Origin: Poseidonocella pacifica
GTDB taxonomy: Bacteria; Pseudomonadota; Alphaproteobacteria; Rhodobacterales; Rhodobacteraceae
Direction of reading: 5' to 3'
Length of the DNA stretch: 64,000 bases
NCBI RefSeq assembly: GCF_900111875.1
Contig: NZ_FOJU01000005.1
Location: 1 to 64,000, forward strand
Part shown: one piece after another, positions 26,664-36,297 of the stretch
Layout of the letters: each line of letters starts with the position of its first letter
How positions within the stretch are numbered: the stretch's first letter is position 1
The notes under the pieces: model-generated
Seen by the model: the letters and a program-made list of their open reading frames with translations, nothing else
Database searches by the model: none
Told to the model about the DNA's origin: nothing
Position numbers and translations under genes: made by a program

Positions 26664-26809
26664 GGTTCAATTCCCCGCGTATGGATGGGGTCTACTCTCA
26701 TCGGGTTGTAACAATTTTGCGAGTATTTTATTCATTTGCCGTTGCGGCACGACAGAAAAGCACCTGAAAATGCAGCTCCGGTCACCGGGCCTCCTGCTGC
26801 TGGAGATGC

Positions 26810-27415
26810 TCTGACCGGTAGAATTTTTTGGTGGACTCGACGCCTGCTTCTACGTTCGTACAAACGACACGGAAGCTGTTTTTCGCCACTATGTTGGCGG
26901 GTTTGGCCGCTGGTCATGGCGAGAACCAGATCGTGATGATCGCGCGACCTACCTGAAACCGCACCGCGCAGCGTCTAGTTTGGGTGTTGAAAAGATGGGC
27001 GGGGCCGTCTGATCGGTAAGGCCAGGATCGGAATGACCCCGAAGCGGCGCGATCTGTGACAGTTAGGACCGACCCCTGAACCTGTTCGCATGGTAGGGCA
27101 AGTCAACAATTACATCGGTTCACCCGCCCTGGTATGTTGCTTGCCAAACGTTGGATGGCTTTCTTGGAAACCAAGGCTACGATGCGGCGTGTTTTCAAGA
27201 AGCGTTGAAAGACGAGGGGATACAGGCATTTTTCCCCGAGCAGAAGCCGCGCAGAACCACGTTCAGTTATGACAAACGCCGATACAAGCGCCGCAACGAG
27301 ATCGAGATCGTGTTTGGTAGATTGAAGGACTGGCGGCGGGTGGCAACACGCTGAGCCACGAAGGCCATCTTCTCCGCGCTCGCACTCACAGTCCTCGTTA
27401 TCAAGGGTTTTGAGG
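26810..27415 (+). mobile_element. Second IS5-family remnant, multiply broken
   Basis: Fragments in several frames follow the order of an IS5-type transposase: LAAGHGENQIVMI, then TYLKPHRAASSLGVEKMGG, LIGKARIGMTPKR, a deletion, then DGFLGNQGYDAACFQEALKD with DKRRYKRRNEIEIVFGRLKD and WRRVATR, an in-frame stop, and AIFSALALTVLVIKGF. It is related to the remnant at 3950-4441. No product is possible. The flanks (26664-26809 and 27416-27674) hold no gene I can support, only promoter space for the nuclease and convergent ends. Confidence 0.75.
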
Positions 27416-27674
27416 TCTGCGCCATAGCGGCGCCTTTGTGCAACAACGCCGGTATGCTCAGGCTTTCGACGGCCCTCGTGCATGAGGCAGCCGTCCAAGC
27501 TTCTGCGACGCTGAAATTCGCGTCTCGCTCACCATTCAAGGGCGCATTCGACAAGATCTCCCTCGGTCGTACCGGTCATCAAGGTGTCCTCCCGGGGGAA
27601 ATTGAAGCGCGGGGAACAAGCACTCGTTTGCCCACCCTAAACTTTCGGTCAAGCAACCGCAGACGAAGGGGAGA

Positions 27675-28526
27675 TCAGCGCCCCCGCTGGAACAAGATCA
27701 GTCCAAGCGCAAGCAGCGATGAGCCGAGCATCAGGAGTAGGGAGACTGCGTTGAGCAAAGGGGTAGAGCCTTCTTTCAGGCGGTCGAACATCGCGATGGT
27801 CAGCGGGGCGTCTGAACCCACAAGCATCAGCGTCGTGTTGAAGTTCTCAAAACTCATGAGAAAAGCGACGACAATTGCTCCGATCAGCGCAGGTGCAAGG
27901 AATGGCAGGGTCACTGTGCGGACTGCGACGAGTTGCGTCGCGCCAAGGTTCAGAGCCGCCTCTTCAAGAGTGCGATCGAACTTCTGCAAACGAGCGGAGA
28001 TTACCAAGGTCGCGATCGTGGTGATGAAGCTGAACTGTCCAAGGATGACGAGTAGAAGGCCGGGGCGCAGGAATTGCAGGTCGATTTGCGCCAAGTCCCA
28101 CAGACCGTTTGCCAGCGTTGAGGAAAATACGAGAACAGAAATGCCCAACACGATTCCGGGGATTACCAAGGGTAGAAGCATCAGAACGTATAGCAGCCCC
28201 TTGCCTCGAAACTCGTACCGATTGAAGAGAAAGGCGTTTGTGGTGCCCACGCAAACCGACAGCGTCGCCACGCAGAGCGCGACAAAGGCCGATGTGCCCA
28301 CGGCGCGCAGGATGCCGCGTTCGTGAAACACGCCGATCTGAGGGCGCTCTTCGCCGAAAAACCAGTTCCACGTAAACCCTTCCCAAGGAAGGGAGGGAAA
28401 CTGGCTGTTGTTGAAAGCAAAGGTGGCAACCACCGCCAAGGGCAGGACAAGGTAGAGAAAGAACAGCAGCACGTAGGTGCCGTAGATCAGGCGAAAACTG
28501 CGCGAGCGGGGAATGGTGGGAATCAT
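27675..28526 (-). CDS. potC: Spermidine/putrescine-type ABC permease (PotC-like)
   Basis: A 283-residue inner-membrane permease with six helices. The EAA loop is TLEEAALNLGATQLVAVRTV followed by TLPFLAPALIG. An N-terminal SRSFRLIYGTYVLLFFLYLV matches PotC-type proteins. It is last in an operon read right to left: binding protein, ATPase, PotB-like permease, PotC-like permease, with only three bases between stop and start of the last two. Polyamine is the default family substrate, but amino-acid-like cations are also carried by related systems. Confidence 0.88.
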   Translation of the reverse strand: MIPTIPRSRSFRLIYGTYVLLFFLYLVLPLAVVATFAFNNSQFPSLPWEGFTWNWFFGEERPQIGVFHERGILRAVGTSAFVALCVATLSVCVGTTNAFLFNRYEFRGKGLLYVLMLLPLVIPGIVLGISVLVFSSTLANGLWDLAQIDLQFLRPGLLLVILGQFSFITTIATLVISARLQKFDRTLEEAALNLGATQLVAVRTVTLPFLAPALIGAIVVAFLMSFENFNTTLMLVGSDAPLTIAMFDRLKEGSTPLLNAVSLLLMLGSSLLALGLILFQRGR

Positions 28527-28529
28527 GGT

Positions 28530-29387
28530 CTATCCCAACGTTTCTTGCAGCGTGCGTCCGGTGAGGCGCAGCATGCCCCAGACGATCACGGACGACAAAA
28601 CGAGCAACATGAAGCCAAAGGCCGCGCCCAATTCCCAATTGGACCTGACGATGAACTGATTGTAGATCATCTCAGTGAACCACAGGCTGTCCTTGCCGCC
28701 CAGCATGGTCGGCGTCAGGTAGTTTCCGAGCGACAGCATGAAAACCACGATACAGCCTGATACGATACCCGGCATGGCATGGGGGATGATAATCTCTCGC
28801 AGGACCGAAAGACCGGTTCCGCCAAGGTCATAGCCTGCCTCCACCACGCTATCGTCGAGGCTCTCGAGCGTTGTGACCAGAGGCACCACCATGAACAGCA
28901 TGGACGTGTAGACAAGGCCAACCATCATCGCAGCGTCGTTATAGAGCATCTCAACCGGTTGATCGGCAAGACCGGCCCATTGCAGCAGGTGGGAGATAAT
29001 TCCGGTTTCCCGCAGCAGGATCATCCACCCGAAGGTGCGCACCAGTTCGGAGACGTAGAACGGGATGAGGCAGAGCAGAAAGAGCACCTGCTGCAGACGT
29101 CCCCTTGCCATCTTGGCGATGTAGTAGGCCACCGGGAAAGCGATCAGCAACGTGATCACGGTGGCAAGAACTGACATGACCGCAGTGCGCCAGAAGGTGC
29201 GCAGGTAGAGAGGTTCGGTCAGTGCCTTTTGGTAATGCGTGAGGCTGGTTTCATAGACACCGAAACTGATGCGTTCCCGTATTGAGATCAGGAACATGTC
29301 GATATGCGGAATGATGATCAGCAGGCCGAGCCACAGGATCAGCGGCATCAACAACAGGATGAACCCGATCCTCGCCTGAGCGCGCAT
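28530..29387 (-). CDS. potB: Spermidine/putrescine-type ABC permease (PotB-like)
   Basis: A 285-residue permease with six predicted helices; the EAA loop reads DDSVVEAGYDLGGTGLSVLR followed by EIIIPHAMPGIVSG. The ATG at 29387 overlaps the ATPase stop (TGATG), which fits a coupled start better than a TTG seven codons upstream. The N-terminal ARIGFILLLMPLILWLGLLI is the usual first membrane helix. It pairs with the PotC-like permease immediately downstream. Confidence 0.88.
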   Translation of the reverse strand: MRAQARIGFILLLMPLILWLGLLIIIPHIDMFLISIRERISFGVYETSLTHYQKALTEPLYLRTFWRTAVMSVLATVITLLIAFPVAYYIAKMARGRLQQVLFLLCLIPFYVSELVRTFGWMILLRETGIISHLLQWAGLADQPVEMLYNDAAMMVGLVYTSMLFMVVPLVTTLESLDDSVVEAGYDLGGTGLSVLREIIIPHAMPGIVSGCIVVFMLSLGNYLTPTMLGGKDSLWFTEMIYNQFIVRSNWELGAAFGFMLLVLSSVIVWGMLRLTGRTLQETLG

Positions 29388-30478
29388 CAGGCCGCTCCTT
29401 TGAAGCAACTTGCCTGTGCCGCACCCCAGCCGATGTGGACCCTATCGCCCCGTTGCAGAGAGGAAAATTCCCCGGATTGAGGCAGGGTAACTTCGAGGGT
29501 CTCGCCCGCCTCATCCTGAACCAGAACGCGCGAGGCTGCGCCGTTGAACAAGATGCTGGTGACCGTGCCCTGCAAGCGGTTTTCGAAATCACCGAGATCA
29601 CCGGAATTCCCCGCCAGACGGATCGCCTCGGGGCGGACGAAGAGTTCAGCAATGTCCCCTTCGGCCAGCGCATCCGTGGCAGTTGCGCGGATCGCGAGGC
29701 CAGTGCTGGTGCGCAGTTGAAGCGCCTTGCCTTCGGCGCGCTCGATCCGGCCTGTCCAGCGGTTCGCATCGCCGATGAACCCCGCTACGAAGGGGGTATC
29801 GGGGCGGTAATACAGATCCTGCCCGTTCCCGACCTGCTCGAACCGGCCAGCATTCATCACGGCGATCTGGTCGGACATGACCAGCGCCTCCGACTGATCG
29901 TGCGTGATATAGACGAAGGTCGTGTCAAAGGCCGCCTGAAGCGCTTTCAACTCGACTTTCATGTGTTCGCGCAATTTCAAATCCAGTGCGCCCAAGGGTT
30001 CGTCCAGCAGCAGAACATCGGGCTCCAGCACCATGCAGCGCGCGATGGCGACGCGCTGTTTCTGGCCGCCCGAAAGCTCGTTCACCTTGCGTCTACCGAT
30101 GCCCGGCAGGCCGATCCGGTCAAGCGCCTCGTCCACCTTGCGGGCGATTTGGGCTTGAGGCATCTTCTTGCGCCGAAGACCGTAACCGATGTTTTCCGCA
30201 ATCGTCATCATCGGGAACAGCGCAAGGTGCTGAAACACCATGTTGACCGGGCGTTTGTTTGGTGGCGTGTTGAGGACCGAGTTGCCCTTGATGCGAATAT
30301 CCCCGGAGGTGGGATCGAGAAACCCCGCAATCATGCGCATGATCGTCGTCTTGCCACACCCTGATGGGCCGAGGATCGAGAAGAAGCTGCCCGGCGGAAC
30401 CGAAAAGGACACATTGTCGACGGCGGTGGTATCGCCGAACTTCTTCACAAGATCGACGCATTCAAGATCAGGTGCCAT
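29387..30478 (-). CDS. potA: Spermidine/putrescine-type ABC ATPase (PotA-like)
   Basis: A 363-residue ATPase. Walker A is GPSGCGKTT, the signature is LSGGQKQRVAIARCMVLEPD, and Walker B is VLLLDEPLGALD, with H-loop YITHDQSEAL. A C-terminal TOBE domain (about 275-360) contains ELFVRPEAIRLAG. This is the MalK/PotA layout that couples transport to regulation. It sits 57 bases after the binding-protein gene in the same operon. Confidence 0.92.
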   Translation of the reverse strand: MAPDLECVDLVKKFGDTTAVDNVSFSVPPGSFFSILGPSGCGKTTIMRMIAGFLDPTSGDIRIKGNSVLNTPPNKRPVNMVFQHLALFPMMTIAENIGYGLRRKKMPQAQIARKVDEALDRIGLPGIGRRKVNELSGGQKQRVAIARCMVLEPDVLLLDEPLGALDLKLREHMKVELKALQAAFDTTFVYITHDQSEALVMSDQIAVMNAGRFEQVGNGQDLYYRPDTPFVAGFIGDANRWTGRIERAEGKALQLRTSTGLAIRATATDALAEGDIAELFVRPEAIRLAGNSGDLGDFENRLQGTVTSILFNGAASRVLVQDEAGETLEVTLPQSGEFSSLQRGDRVHIGWGAAQASCFKGAA

Positions 30479-30534
30479 GCGGGGTCCGTTCTATGGGCGG
30501 CACCCGGTTATCGGATGCCGCATGTATCAATGTC

Positions 30535-31596
30535 TCAGTTGGCGGCCTGAACACGGTCCAGTACGTCACCTTCGATGATTTCCAGACCTGCGGGAACCGG
30601 CGGATACCATTTGATGTTGTCGATGGCCTCTTGCGGGAAGCTGGCTTGATACTTTGCCTTCAGCGCGTCTTCGGCAAACTCGTCGGCGCCTGCTGAGGCC
30701 GTGAAATTACCGGCCGCTGCGGTGATCTTGGCCGCGATCTCAGGCTGCATGACAAAGTTGATCCACTCATAGGCGACGTCATCCGCCTGACCCTTGGCGG
30801 GAAGAACGAAGGTGTCGATCCAGCCTAGAGCTCCGGAGGCTGGTGCCACGAAGGTGATGTCCGAATTGTCGTCGTTCAGCTTCCAGCCACCGGTATCCCA
30901 AGCCATGGAGGCCGTGACTTCACCCGAGCGTACGAGGTTCATCAACTCATCGCCGCCGCCCCAATAGGTTTTGACGTTGGCCTTGCACTCGATCAACTTG
31001 GCTTCGACCTTCTCCATGATCTCGGTGTACTTTGCCTCGTCGTCATAGGCAGCAAAAGGATCCTCACCCATGGAAAAGGCAAAACCGATCAGCGTCGGGC
31101 GCTTCAACCGGTAGGAGACCTTGCCAGCGACCGCTGGGTCGCAGAGGTCGGTGTAATCCTTCACGATGTCGCCAGCCTCCGCGGTGTTCATGACCAGACC
31201 GGATGTGCCCCAGACATGCGGCACGCCATAGACGTCGCCGTTGACGGTGGTGTTTGCCATGGTGGCGTCCAGCATGGAGGGGATGAACAGGTCCTGATCC
31301 AGTTTAGAGACGTCGATCGGCTTGTAGATGCCGAATTCCATCTGCGGGCCCATGATGCGGTCTTGGCTCGGCTGTGCCAAGTCAAAGCCCCCGCCGCCCG
31401 TGGCACGCAGTTTTGCGATCATTTCCTCATTGTTGGATTTGGTGACTTCGACGGTGTGGCCGGTCTGTTCCTCGAACAGTTCGATCACGTCATCGGGCGC
31501 ATATCCGCCCCATGTCAGCAGGCGCAGCGTATCCGCCTGCGCGACTGTTGTCAGACCTGCCAGCAGGGTGCCGGTCAGCAGGATGGTTCTGGTCAT
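30535..31596 (-). CDS. potD: Spermidine/putrescine-type periplasmic binding protein (PotD-like)
   Basis: A 353-residue exported protein with signal peptide (about 1-21, ending VAQA before DTLRL). The mature start LRLLTWGGYAPDDVIELFEE and the pattern VYGVPHVWGTSGLVMNT are typical of PotD/PotF. Aromatic and acidic residues such as WDTGGWKLNDDNSD would line the ligand cleft. First gene of the operon that includes the ATPase and two permeases. The exact polyamine or related cation cannot be read from sequence. Confidence 0.88.
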   Translation of the reverse strand: MTRTILLTGTLLAGLTTVAQADTLRLLTWGGYAPDDVIELFEEQTGHTVEVTKSNNEEMIAKLRATGGGGFDLAQPSQDRIMGPQMEFGIYKPIDVSKLDQDLFIPSMLDATMANTTVNGDVYGVPHVWGTSGLVMNTAEAGDIVKDYTDLCDPAVAGKVSYRLKRPTLIGFAFSMGEDPFAAYDDEAKYTEIMEKVEAKLIECKANVKTYWGGGDELMNLVRSGEVTASMAWDTGGWKLNDDNSDITFVAPASGALGWIDTFVLPAKGQADDVAYEWINFVMQPEIAAKITAAAGNFTASAGADEFAEDALKAKYQASFPQEAIDNIKWYPPVPAGLEIIEGDVLDRVQAAN

Positions 31597-31938
31597 GGTG
31601 GCCTCTCTGTCGTGCTTATGATTCCGCGCAGAATGCGTGGGTTGAACCAGTTGGTCAAATTCTTGTTGCTCTCTTTGGCCATCAAGACCAAAGATGACTG
31701 CTTTTTAATCCAGACACCCGCCCCTATGGGTGAAGCTGGCAGGATTTACTAACGTGTAAGCGGATTAAAGCTCCGAAAAATGTAACAAATTCATGACAAT
31801 ACGGGGAATCGTATCCGCAGGCTAAGAGGTCTTGCGGCAAGGCTAGGGCACGGCTCTTCTCTCGGTGAGCCACTGCCGGACACGTCAAGGCCCGCAGCTT
31901 TTTGGCTGCGGGCCCTGGTTTCACCGGTCAGGTCTGGC
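31597..31938. other. Gap between the polyamine operon and katE
   Basis: About 340 bases. The part near 31600-31760 should hold the promoter of the binding-protein operon. The part near 31889-31914 holds a strong hairpin at the end of the catalase gene. No gene was found. Confidence 0.5.
31889..31914. terminator. Hairpin downstream of katE
   Basis: Ten-base arms GGCCCGCAGC and GCTGCGGGCC around a six-base loop (TTTTTG), about 25 bases after the minus-strand catalase stop. No T-tract follows on the minus strand, so it is a transcript-end hairpin without the full intrinsic terminator form. Confidence 0.6.
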
Positions 31939-34044
31939 TCAGGCCATCCGATCCCAAAAGCGGACAGCGCGGCACACCTTGATGAAGGCTGGCGCGTCGC
32001 TCGCAGCCTTCAGGGTCATCATCCCGTCGTCCGTCTCGTTCACGCCCGAGGCGTCAAACAAGGGGGCCGCTTCGGGGGTGCTGGCAATGAATTTGCCGTG
32101 GCCAAAGGCGTCCGCGACGAATTGCTTGCCGGGCAGCATCTCCGCCAATTGCTTGGCACCCTCTTCGCTGACCACCAGCGCAACCGCGTCGTAGAGAACC
32201 GAAGGACCACCGTCGATCTTCTGGTTTGCCTTCAGCTTCTCGCCGCTCGATGTGGTGACGCCGCCGACCTTGGGGGCAACCACTTCGACCATGCCGCCTT
32301 CGGCCTCCACGGCTTTGACCAGTGCGTCATAGACCGTCTTGTCCATGCCATCGGTGACCAGAATGCCAAGTTTACGGCCCTTGAAGCTGTCAGGACCATT
32401 CTTGAGGATCGACAGTTTGTCGGAGGTCTTGAGGTCTACCGGTTCGCGCGCGGGCTTGGCCGGTTCAGGCAGGTCATGTCCCAGCCCATCGGCAACCTTC
32501 GAGGCAAGATCCTCGTCGATCACCCGCAGGTGTCCCAGAACGCGCAGGCGGATGTCTTCGACCACGCATTTCGAAAGCTCGAAGGTGAGGCCGTTGGCAA
32601 TGTGATCCTGTTCGATCGGGGTCTGGCTGAGATAGAATTGCCGGGCCTGGCTGTAGTGATCGGCAAAGCTTTCCGGGCGCAGCCGTCGCTTGGTGCCTTC
32701 AAGCTCTTCGCCATAGCTTCTTAACCCCTTCTCCGGATCGGGCCGGGGCCCGCCTTGCGACCAACTGTTGGGCTCATAGTTCGCCCGTCCGGTCGGATTG
32801 TGCATCGCCATATGCCCATCCTGCTGGAAGTGGTGGAAGGGGCATTTCGGTGCGTTGATCGGGATATGGGTGAAGTTCGGCCCGCCCAAGCGCTTGGTTT
32901 GGGTATCAAGGTAGGAAAAGTTGCGCCCCTGAAGCAGTGGGTCGTTGGTGAAGTCGATGCCCGGCACGATGTTCTGCGTACAGAAGGCAACCTGCTCCGT
33001 CTCGGCAAAGAAGTTGTCGACCGTGCGGTCCAACACCAAACGACCCACAACGCGGATCGGGCATTCTTCTTCGGGGATCAGCTTGGTGGCATCTAGCACA
33101 TCGAAATCGAACTTGTCGGCAAACTCGTCGTCGAAGACCTGAATACCAAGCTCCCACTCGGGGAAGTCCCCGGCGCGGATCGCATCCCACAGATCACGGC
33201 GGTGGAAATCGGGATCGGCACCGTTGATCTTGACCGCTTCGTCCCAAACGACGGATTGAAGGCCAAGCTTCGGCTTCCAATGGAACTTCACGAAGTGGCT
33301 TTCGCCCCGCTCGTTGACGAAGCGGAAGGTGTGGACACCGAAACCTTCCATGAACCGGAAGGACCGCGGGATCGCCCGGTCAGACATGGTCCACATGATC
33401 ATGTGCATCGACTCGGGCATCAGGGATATGAAATCCCAGAAATTGTCATGCGCGGATTGGGCTTGCGGAAAGCCGCGGTCGGGGGCGGCCTTCACAGAAT
33501 GGACGAGATCGGGAAACTTGATCGGGTCTTGGATAAAGAAAACGGGGATGTTGTTGCCAACCAGATCCCAGTTGCCCTCTTCTGTATACAGTTTGACGGC
33601 GAAGCCGCGGACATCGCGGGCCACGTCGAAGGAACCCTTGTTGCCCGCCACGGTGGAAAACCGCACGAAGGCAGGGGTTTTCTTGCCCGCTTCCTGAAAA
33701 AGTCCGGCGCGGGTCAACTCGGGGATCGCTTCGGTACATTCGAAATAGCCGTGGGCACCATACCCTCGGGCATGAACGACCCGCTCGGGGATCCTCTCAT
33801 GGTCGAAATGAAAGATCTTCTCGCGAAAATGGAAGTCTTCCATAAGCGCTGGGCCGCGTTCGCCGCCGCGAAGGGTGTTCTGATCGTCCGAAACGGGTAC
33901 CCCTTGTGCGGTTGTCATTACCGGCGCGTCGGGGTTGGTCTGATGCAACTCCCCGGCGTTGCCCGCTTCGGCGGGATGGGTCGTGCTATCGGGCGATTTT
34001 TGGGTGTCTGCGGTCGTGGGGTACAGTTTGCCGGTGTCTGGCAT
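31939..34044 (-). CDS. katE: Large-subunit catalase with C-terminal GATase/DJ-1-like domain (HPII type)
   Basis: A monofunctional haem catalase of about 701 residues. The catalytic histidine is in [15 protein letters not shown], the distal region in [13 protein letters not shown], and the proximal haem-ligand tyrosine in the motif [17 protein letters not shown]. The C-terminal part (about 550-700; [19 protein letters not shown]) is the flavodoxin/DJ-1-like domain of clade 2 catalases. The start at 34044 (MPDTGK) has GAGGA eight bases upstream; an ATG three codons earlier at 34053 overlaps that site and is less likely. It is monocistronic and decomposes hydrogen peroxide. It fits stationary-phase or oxidative stress use, but no regulator is adjacent. 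Confidence 0.95.
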   Translation of the reverse strand: MPDTGKLYPTTADTQKSPDSTTHPAEAGNAGELHQTNPDAPVMTTAQGVPVSDDQNTLRGGERGPALMEDFHFREKIFHFDHERIPERVVHARGYGAHGYFECTEAIPELTRAGLFQEAGKKTPAFVRFSTVAGNKGSFDVARDVRGFAVKLYTEEGNWDLVGNNIPVFFIQDPIKFPDLVHSVKAAPDRGFPQAQSAHDNFWDFISLMPESMHMIMWTMSDRAIPRSFRFMEGFGVHTFRFVNERGESHFVKFHWKPKLGLQSVVWDEAVKINGADPDFHRRDLWDAIRAGDFPEWELGIQVFDDEFADKFDFDVLDATKLIPEEECPIRVVGRLVLDRTVDNFFAETEQVAFCTQNIVPGIDFTNDPLLQGRNFSYLDTQTKRLGGPNFTHIPINAPKCPFHHFQQDGHMAMHNPTGRANYEPNSWSQGGPRPDPEKGLRSYGEELEGTKRRLRPESFADHYSQARQFYLSQTPIEQDHIANGLTFELSKCVVEDIRLRVLGHLRVIDEDLASKVADGLGHDLPEPAKPAREPVDLKTSDKLSILKNGPDSFKGRKLGILVTDGMDKTVYDALVKAVEAEGGMVEVVAPKVGGVTTSSGEKLKANQKIDGGPSVLYDAVALVVSEEGAKQLAEMLPGKQFVADAFGHGKFIASTPEAAPLFDASGVNETDDGMMTLKAASDAPAFIKVCRAVRFWDRMA

Positions 34045-34264
34045 ATCGAACATCCTCGAGCTGGAACGTATACACTTCGCGCGATGTAAGGCGCCGCGAA
34101 CAGACCCTCGGGTCTTGCTAGGGAACGCAACGGTTCCCTGACCAGTTCCGCACTCGGCACTCTATTTCGGAATGGGATGCCTCAGGGCGTCGTGAAACTA
34201 CGGGCTTGGCCACTTCGGGGGCGTGACGTTCCGGGTTTGGGATGCCCGTCACGATACATAGAAA

Positions 34265-34290
34265 ATAGGCGCCCGGGATGGGGCGCCTAT
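34265..34290 (-). terminator. Intrinsic terminator of the TRAP operon
   Basis: Perfect ten-base arms ATAGGCGCCC and GGGCGCCTAT around GGGATG, followed on the minus strand by TTT. It stands about 55 bases after the TRAP large-permease stop at 34344 and is correctly oriented for that operon. Confidence 0.75.
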
Positions 34291-34343
34291 GAGGCGGGGA
34301 GAAACAGTGCTCTCCCCCGAGTGTCATATCTCCGGCGAGATGA

Positions 34344-35648
34344 TCAGCCGAGGAGCATATCGGGCAAGATGGTCACGATCTGCGGAAAGACTGCGAGCAG
34401 GATCACGAAGAGGATCATGATGACCAGAAAGGGGAAAGTGACCCGCGCGATATAGCCCGTGCTGCGCCCGGTGATGTTTTGGATGACCGCGAAGTTGAAG
34501 GCCACCGGCGGGGTGATTTGTGCCATTTCGACAACCAGCACCATGAAGATTCCGAACCAGACCTTGTCGAAACCGGCCGCTTCGACGAGGGGCAAAACCA
34601 CCGGGAGGGTGGTGGCGATCATCGAGAACCCCTCCAATGCCGTTCCCAGTATCAGGTAGAGCCCGATCAGTGCGAGGATCAGCAAGATCGGCGACAGATC
34701 CAGCGCAGTGACGAAATTGGCGACCGCCGCCGGGATGCCCAGCGTAGAGGTCACATTACCCAACACAGAGGCGCCCAGAATGATGATCCCCATGACCGAA
34801 CAGGTTTGCACGGCGCCAAGGACGATATCGCGTAGCACCCGAAGCGACAGACACCGTTGGTGCAACGCCACGAAGAAAGCCCCGACGACGCCGAGCGCAG
34901 CAGCTTCGGACGGGGTGGCGATGCCGCCGTACATGGAGCCGAGCACGCAAAGGATCAAGAACAGCGCCGGGGCCAGATCGCGCAGCGCTTCGATACGGGC
35001 ACGCAAAGGCATGTGGCGCAGCGCGCGCTCACCCTCAGGGATGAGGCTGGGCTTCATGGCGCTCCGGATCATGATGTAGGCCCCAAAGGTCGACGCGAGC
35101 AACAGCCCTGGAAGGAAGCCAGCGGTAAAGAGCCGGAGAACGGATTCATTGGCGAGTACGCCATACATGATCATCACCGTCGAAGGCGGGATCAGAAAGC
35201 CCAGTGTGCCCGCGCCCGCAAGGCTGCCGATGGCGAGTTCAGGAGAATACCCGCGTGACAGCAGTTCCTTGAGCGTCATGCGGCCCACCACCTGCGTGGT
35301 CGCTGCGGAGGAACCCGAGATCGCGGCAAAGATCGAACAGCCAATGATGTTCACATGCAAAAGGCGCCCCGGCAGCAGGCCCGCCCAAGGTGCAAGCCCC
35401 GAGAAGAGCGCTTCGGAGATCTTGGTGCGGAACAGGAATTCGCCCATCAGGATGAACAGCGGAAGCGCCACGAGATCGGGCGTGGTCAGGATGTTGAAGA
35501 TGTACTGTGGAAACAGGCGGTCGATCGGAATGGACGTAAAGAGGAACGTCAGGCCGATGGCGGTGGACAACAGGGCGATGCCAATCCACGCGCCAGCGGC
35601 CAAAGTCCCGAACAGCAACCCGAAGAGACCGGAGACAATTGCTCCCAT
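34344..35648 (-). CDS. dctM: TRAP transporter large permease (DctM-like)
   Basis: A 434-residue membrane protein with about twelve hydrophobic segments, the large permease of a tripartite ATP-independent periplasmic transporter. Typical stretches are PLFILMGEFLFRTKISEALF, AAISGSSAATTQVVGRMTL, GTLGFLIPPSTVMIMYGVLA and the late EMAQITPPVAFNFAVIQN. It is the last gene of the dctP-dctQ-dctM operon, 54 bases after the small permease. The substrate, usually a carboxylic or sugar acid, is not determined by this subunit. Confidence 0.93.
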   Translation of the reverse strand: MGAIVSGLFGLLFGTLAAGAWIGIALLSTAIGLTFLFTSIPIDRLFPQYIFNILTTPDLVALPLFILMGEFLFRTKISEALFSGLAPWAGLLPGRLLHVNIIGCSIFAAISGSSAATTQVVGRMTLKELLSRGYSPELAIGSLAGAGTLGFLIPPSTVMIMYGVLANESVLRLFTAGFLPGLLLASTFGAYIMIRSAMKPSLIPEGERALRHMPLRARIEALRDLAPALFLILCVLGSMYGGIATPSEAAALGVVGAFFVALHQRCLSLRVLRDIVLGAVQTCSVMGIIILGASVLGNVTSTLGIPAAVANFVTALDLSPILLILALIGLYLILGTALEGFSMIATTLPVVLPLVEAAGFDKVWFGIFMVLVVEMAQITPPVAFNFAVIQNITGRSTGYIARVTFPFLVIMILFVILLAVFPQIVTILPDMLLG

Positions 35649-35702
35649 GTGTTGTTTTCCTTAGATTCTAGTAGCGTTTAAACCACATCGGGTCGCTGCG
35701 GG

Positions 35703-36296
35703 TTACTCGATCGCGCTGGCGGCGCCGAGCTTTGGATCGTTGAGCGGGTGGCCTGCGATTGCGCTGATCAGGCGTGCGATCATCTGGAATGCAAGCACAC
35801 CGGCCCCGAGGGTCAGGACGGCTTGCGGGATCCAGAGGGGCGTGAAGCTTTCCTGAGAGACTTCGCCATAGCGATGGGTGCGCAGGGTGAACTCAAGGAG
35901 CCAGATCGTCATGGAACCGCTCACGATTGAGCCCAGCGTGGCGGAGAAGATCTCCAACACGCGGACCCGGAGCGCATGGCGAGACGACATGATCAATTCG
36001 ACCCGCAGTTGCAGGCCGGCCCGAAGCGTCATTCCCGATCCCAGCAGAAACGCCGCCCCCATGAGGTAGGCGCTGTATTCCCAGCCAACCCCGGTCCCCG
36101 AAGGGACGAAGGAGAGATATTTGCTGAAGAACGCCAGCAGAATGTCGGTCAGAACCAGAAGTGTCAGCCCTACGATGCAAAGTCCTGCTGCCCACGCCCC
36201 GAACAACGAAACGACATCTGCGGCTCTCTGAAGAGCCGCAGCAGGTCCGCGTGGTTCCGGTAGGGTGTCGATGGAGCCGTTGGACAAATCGCTCAC
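35703..36296 (-). CDS. dctQ: TRAP transporter small permease (DctQ-like)
   Basis: A 197-residue protein with four hydrophobic segments: LFGAWAAGLCIVGLTLLVLT, a second near EYSAYLMGAAFLLGSGMTL, a third near GSIVSGSMTIWLL and a fourth near VLTLGAGVLAFQMIARLISA. This is the DctQ fold. A GTG at 36296, one base after the DctP stop, is the most likely start; the frame extends upstream but only as shadow of dctP. It bridges binding protein and large permease. Confidence 0.85.
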   Translation of the reverse strand: MSDLSNGSIDTLPEPRGPAAALQRAADVVSLFGAWAAGLCIVGLTLLVLTDILLAFFSKYLSFVPSGTGVGWEYSAYLMGAAFLLGSGMTLRAGLQLRVELIMSSRHALRVRVLEIFSATLGSIVSGSMTIWLLEFTLRTHRYGEVSQESFTPLWIPQAVLTLGAGVLAFQMIARLISAIAGHPLNDPKLGAASAIE

Positions 36297-36297
36297 C

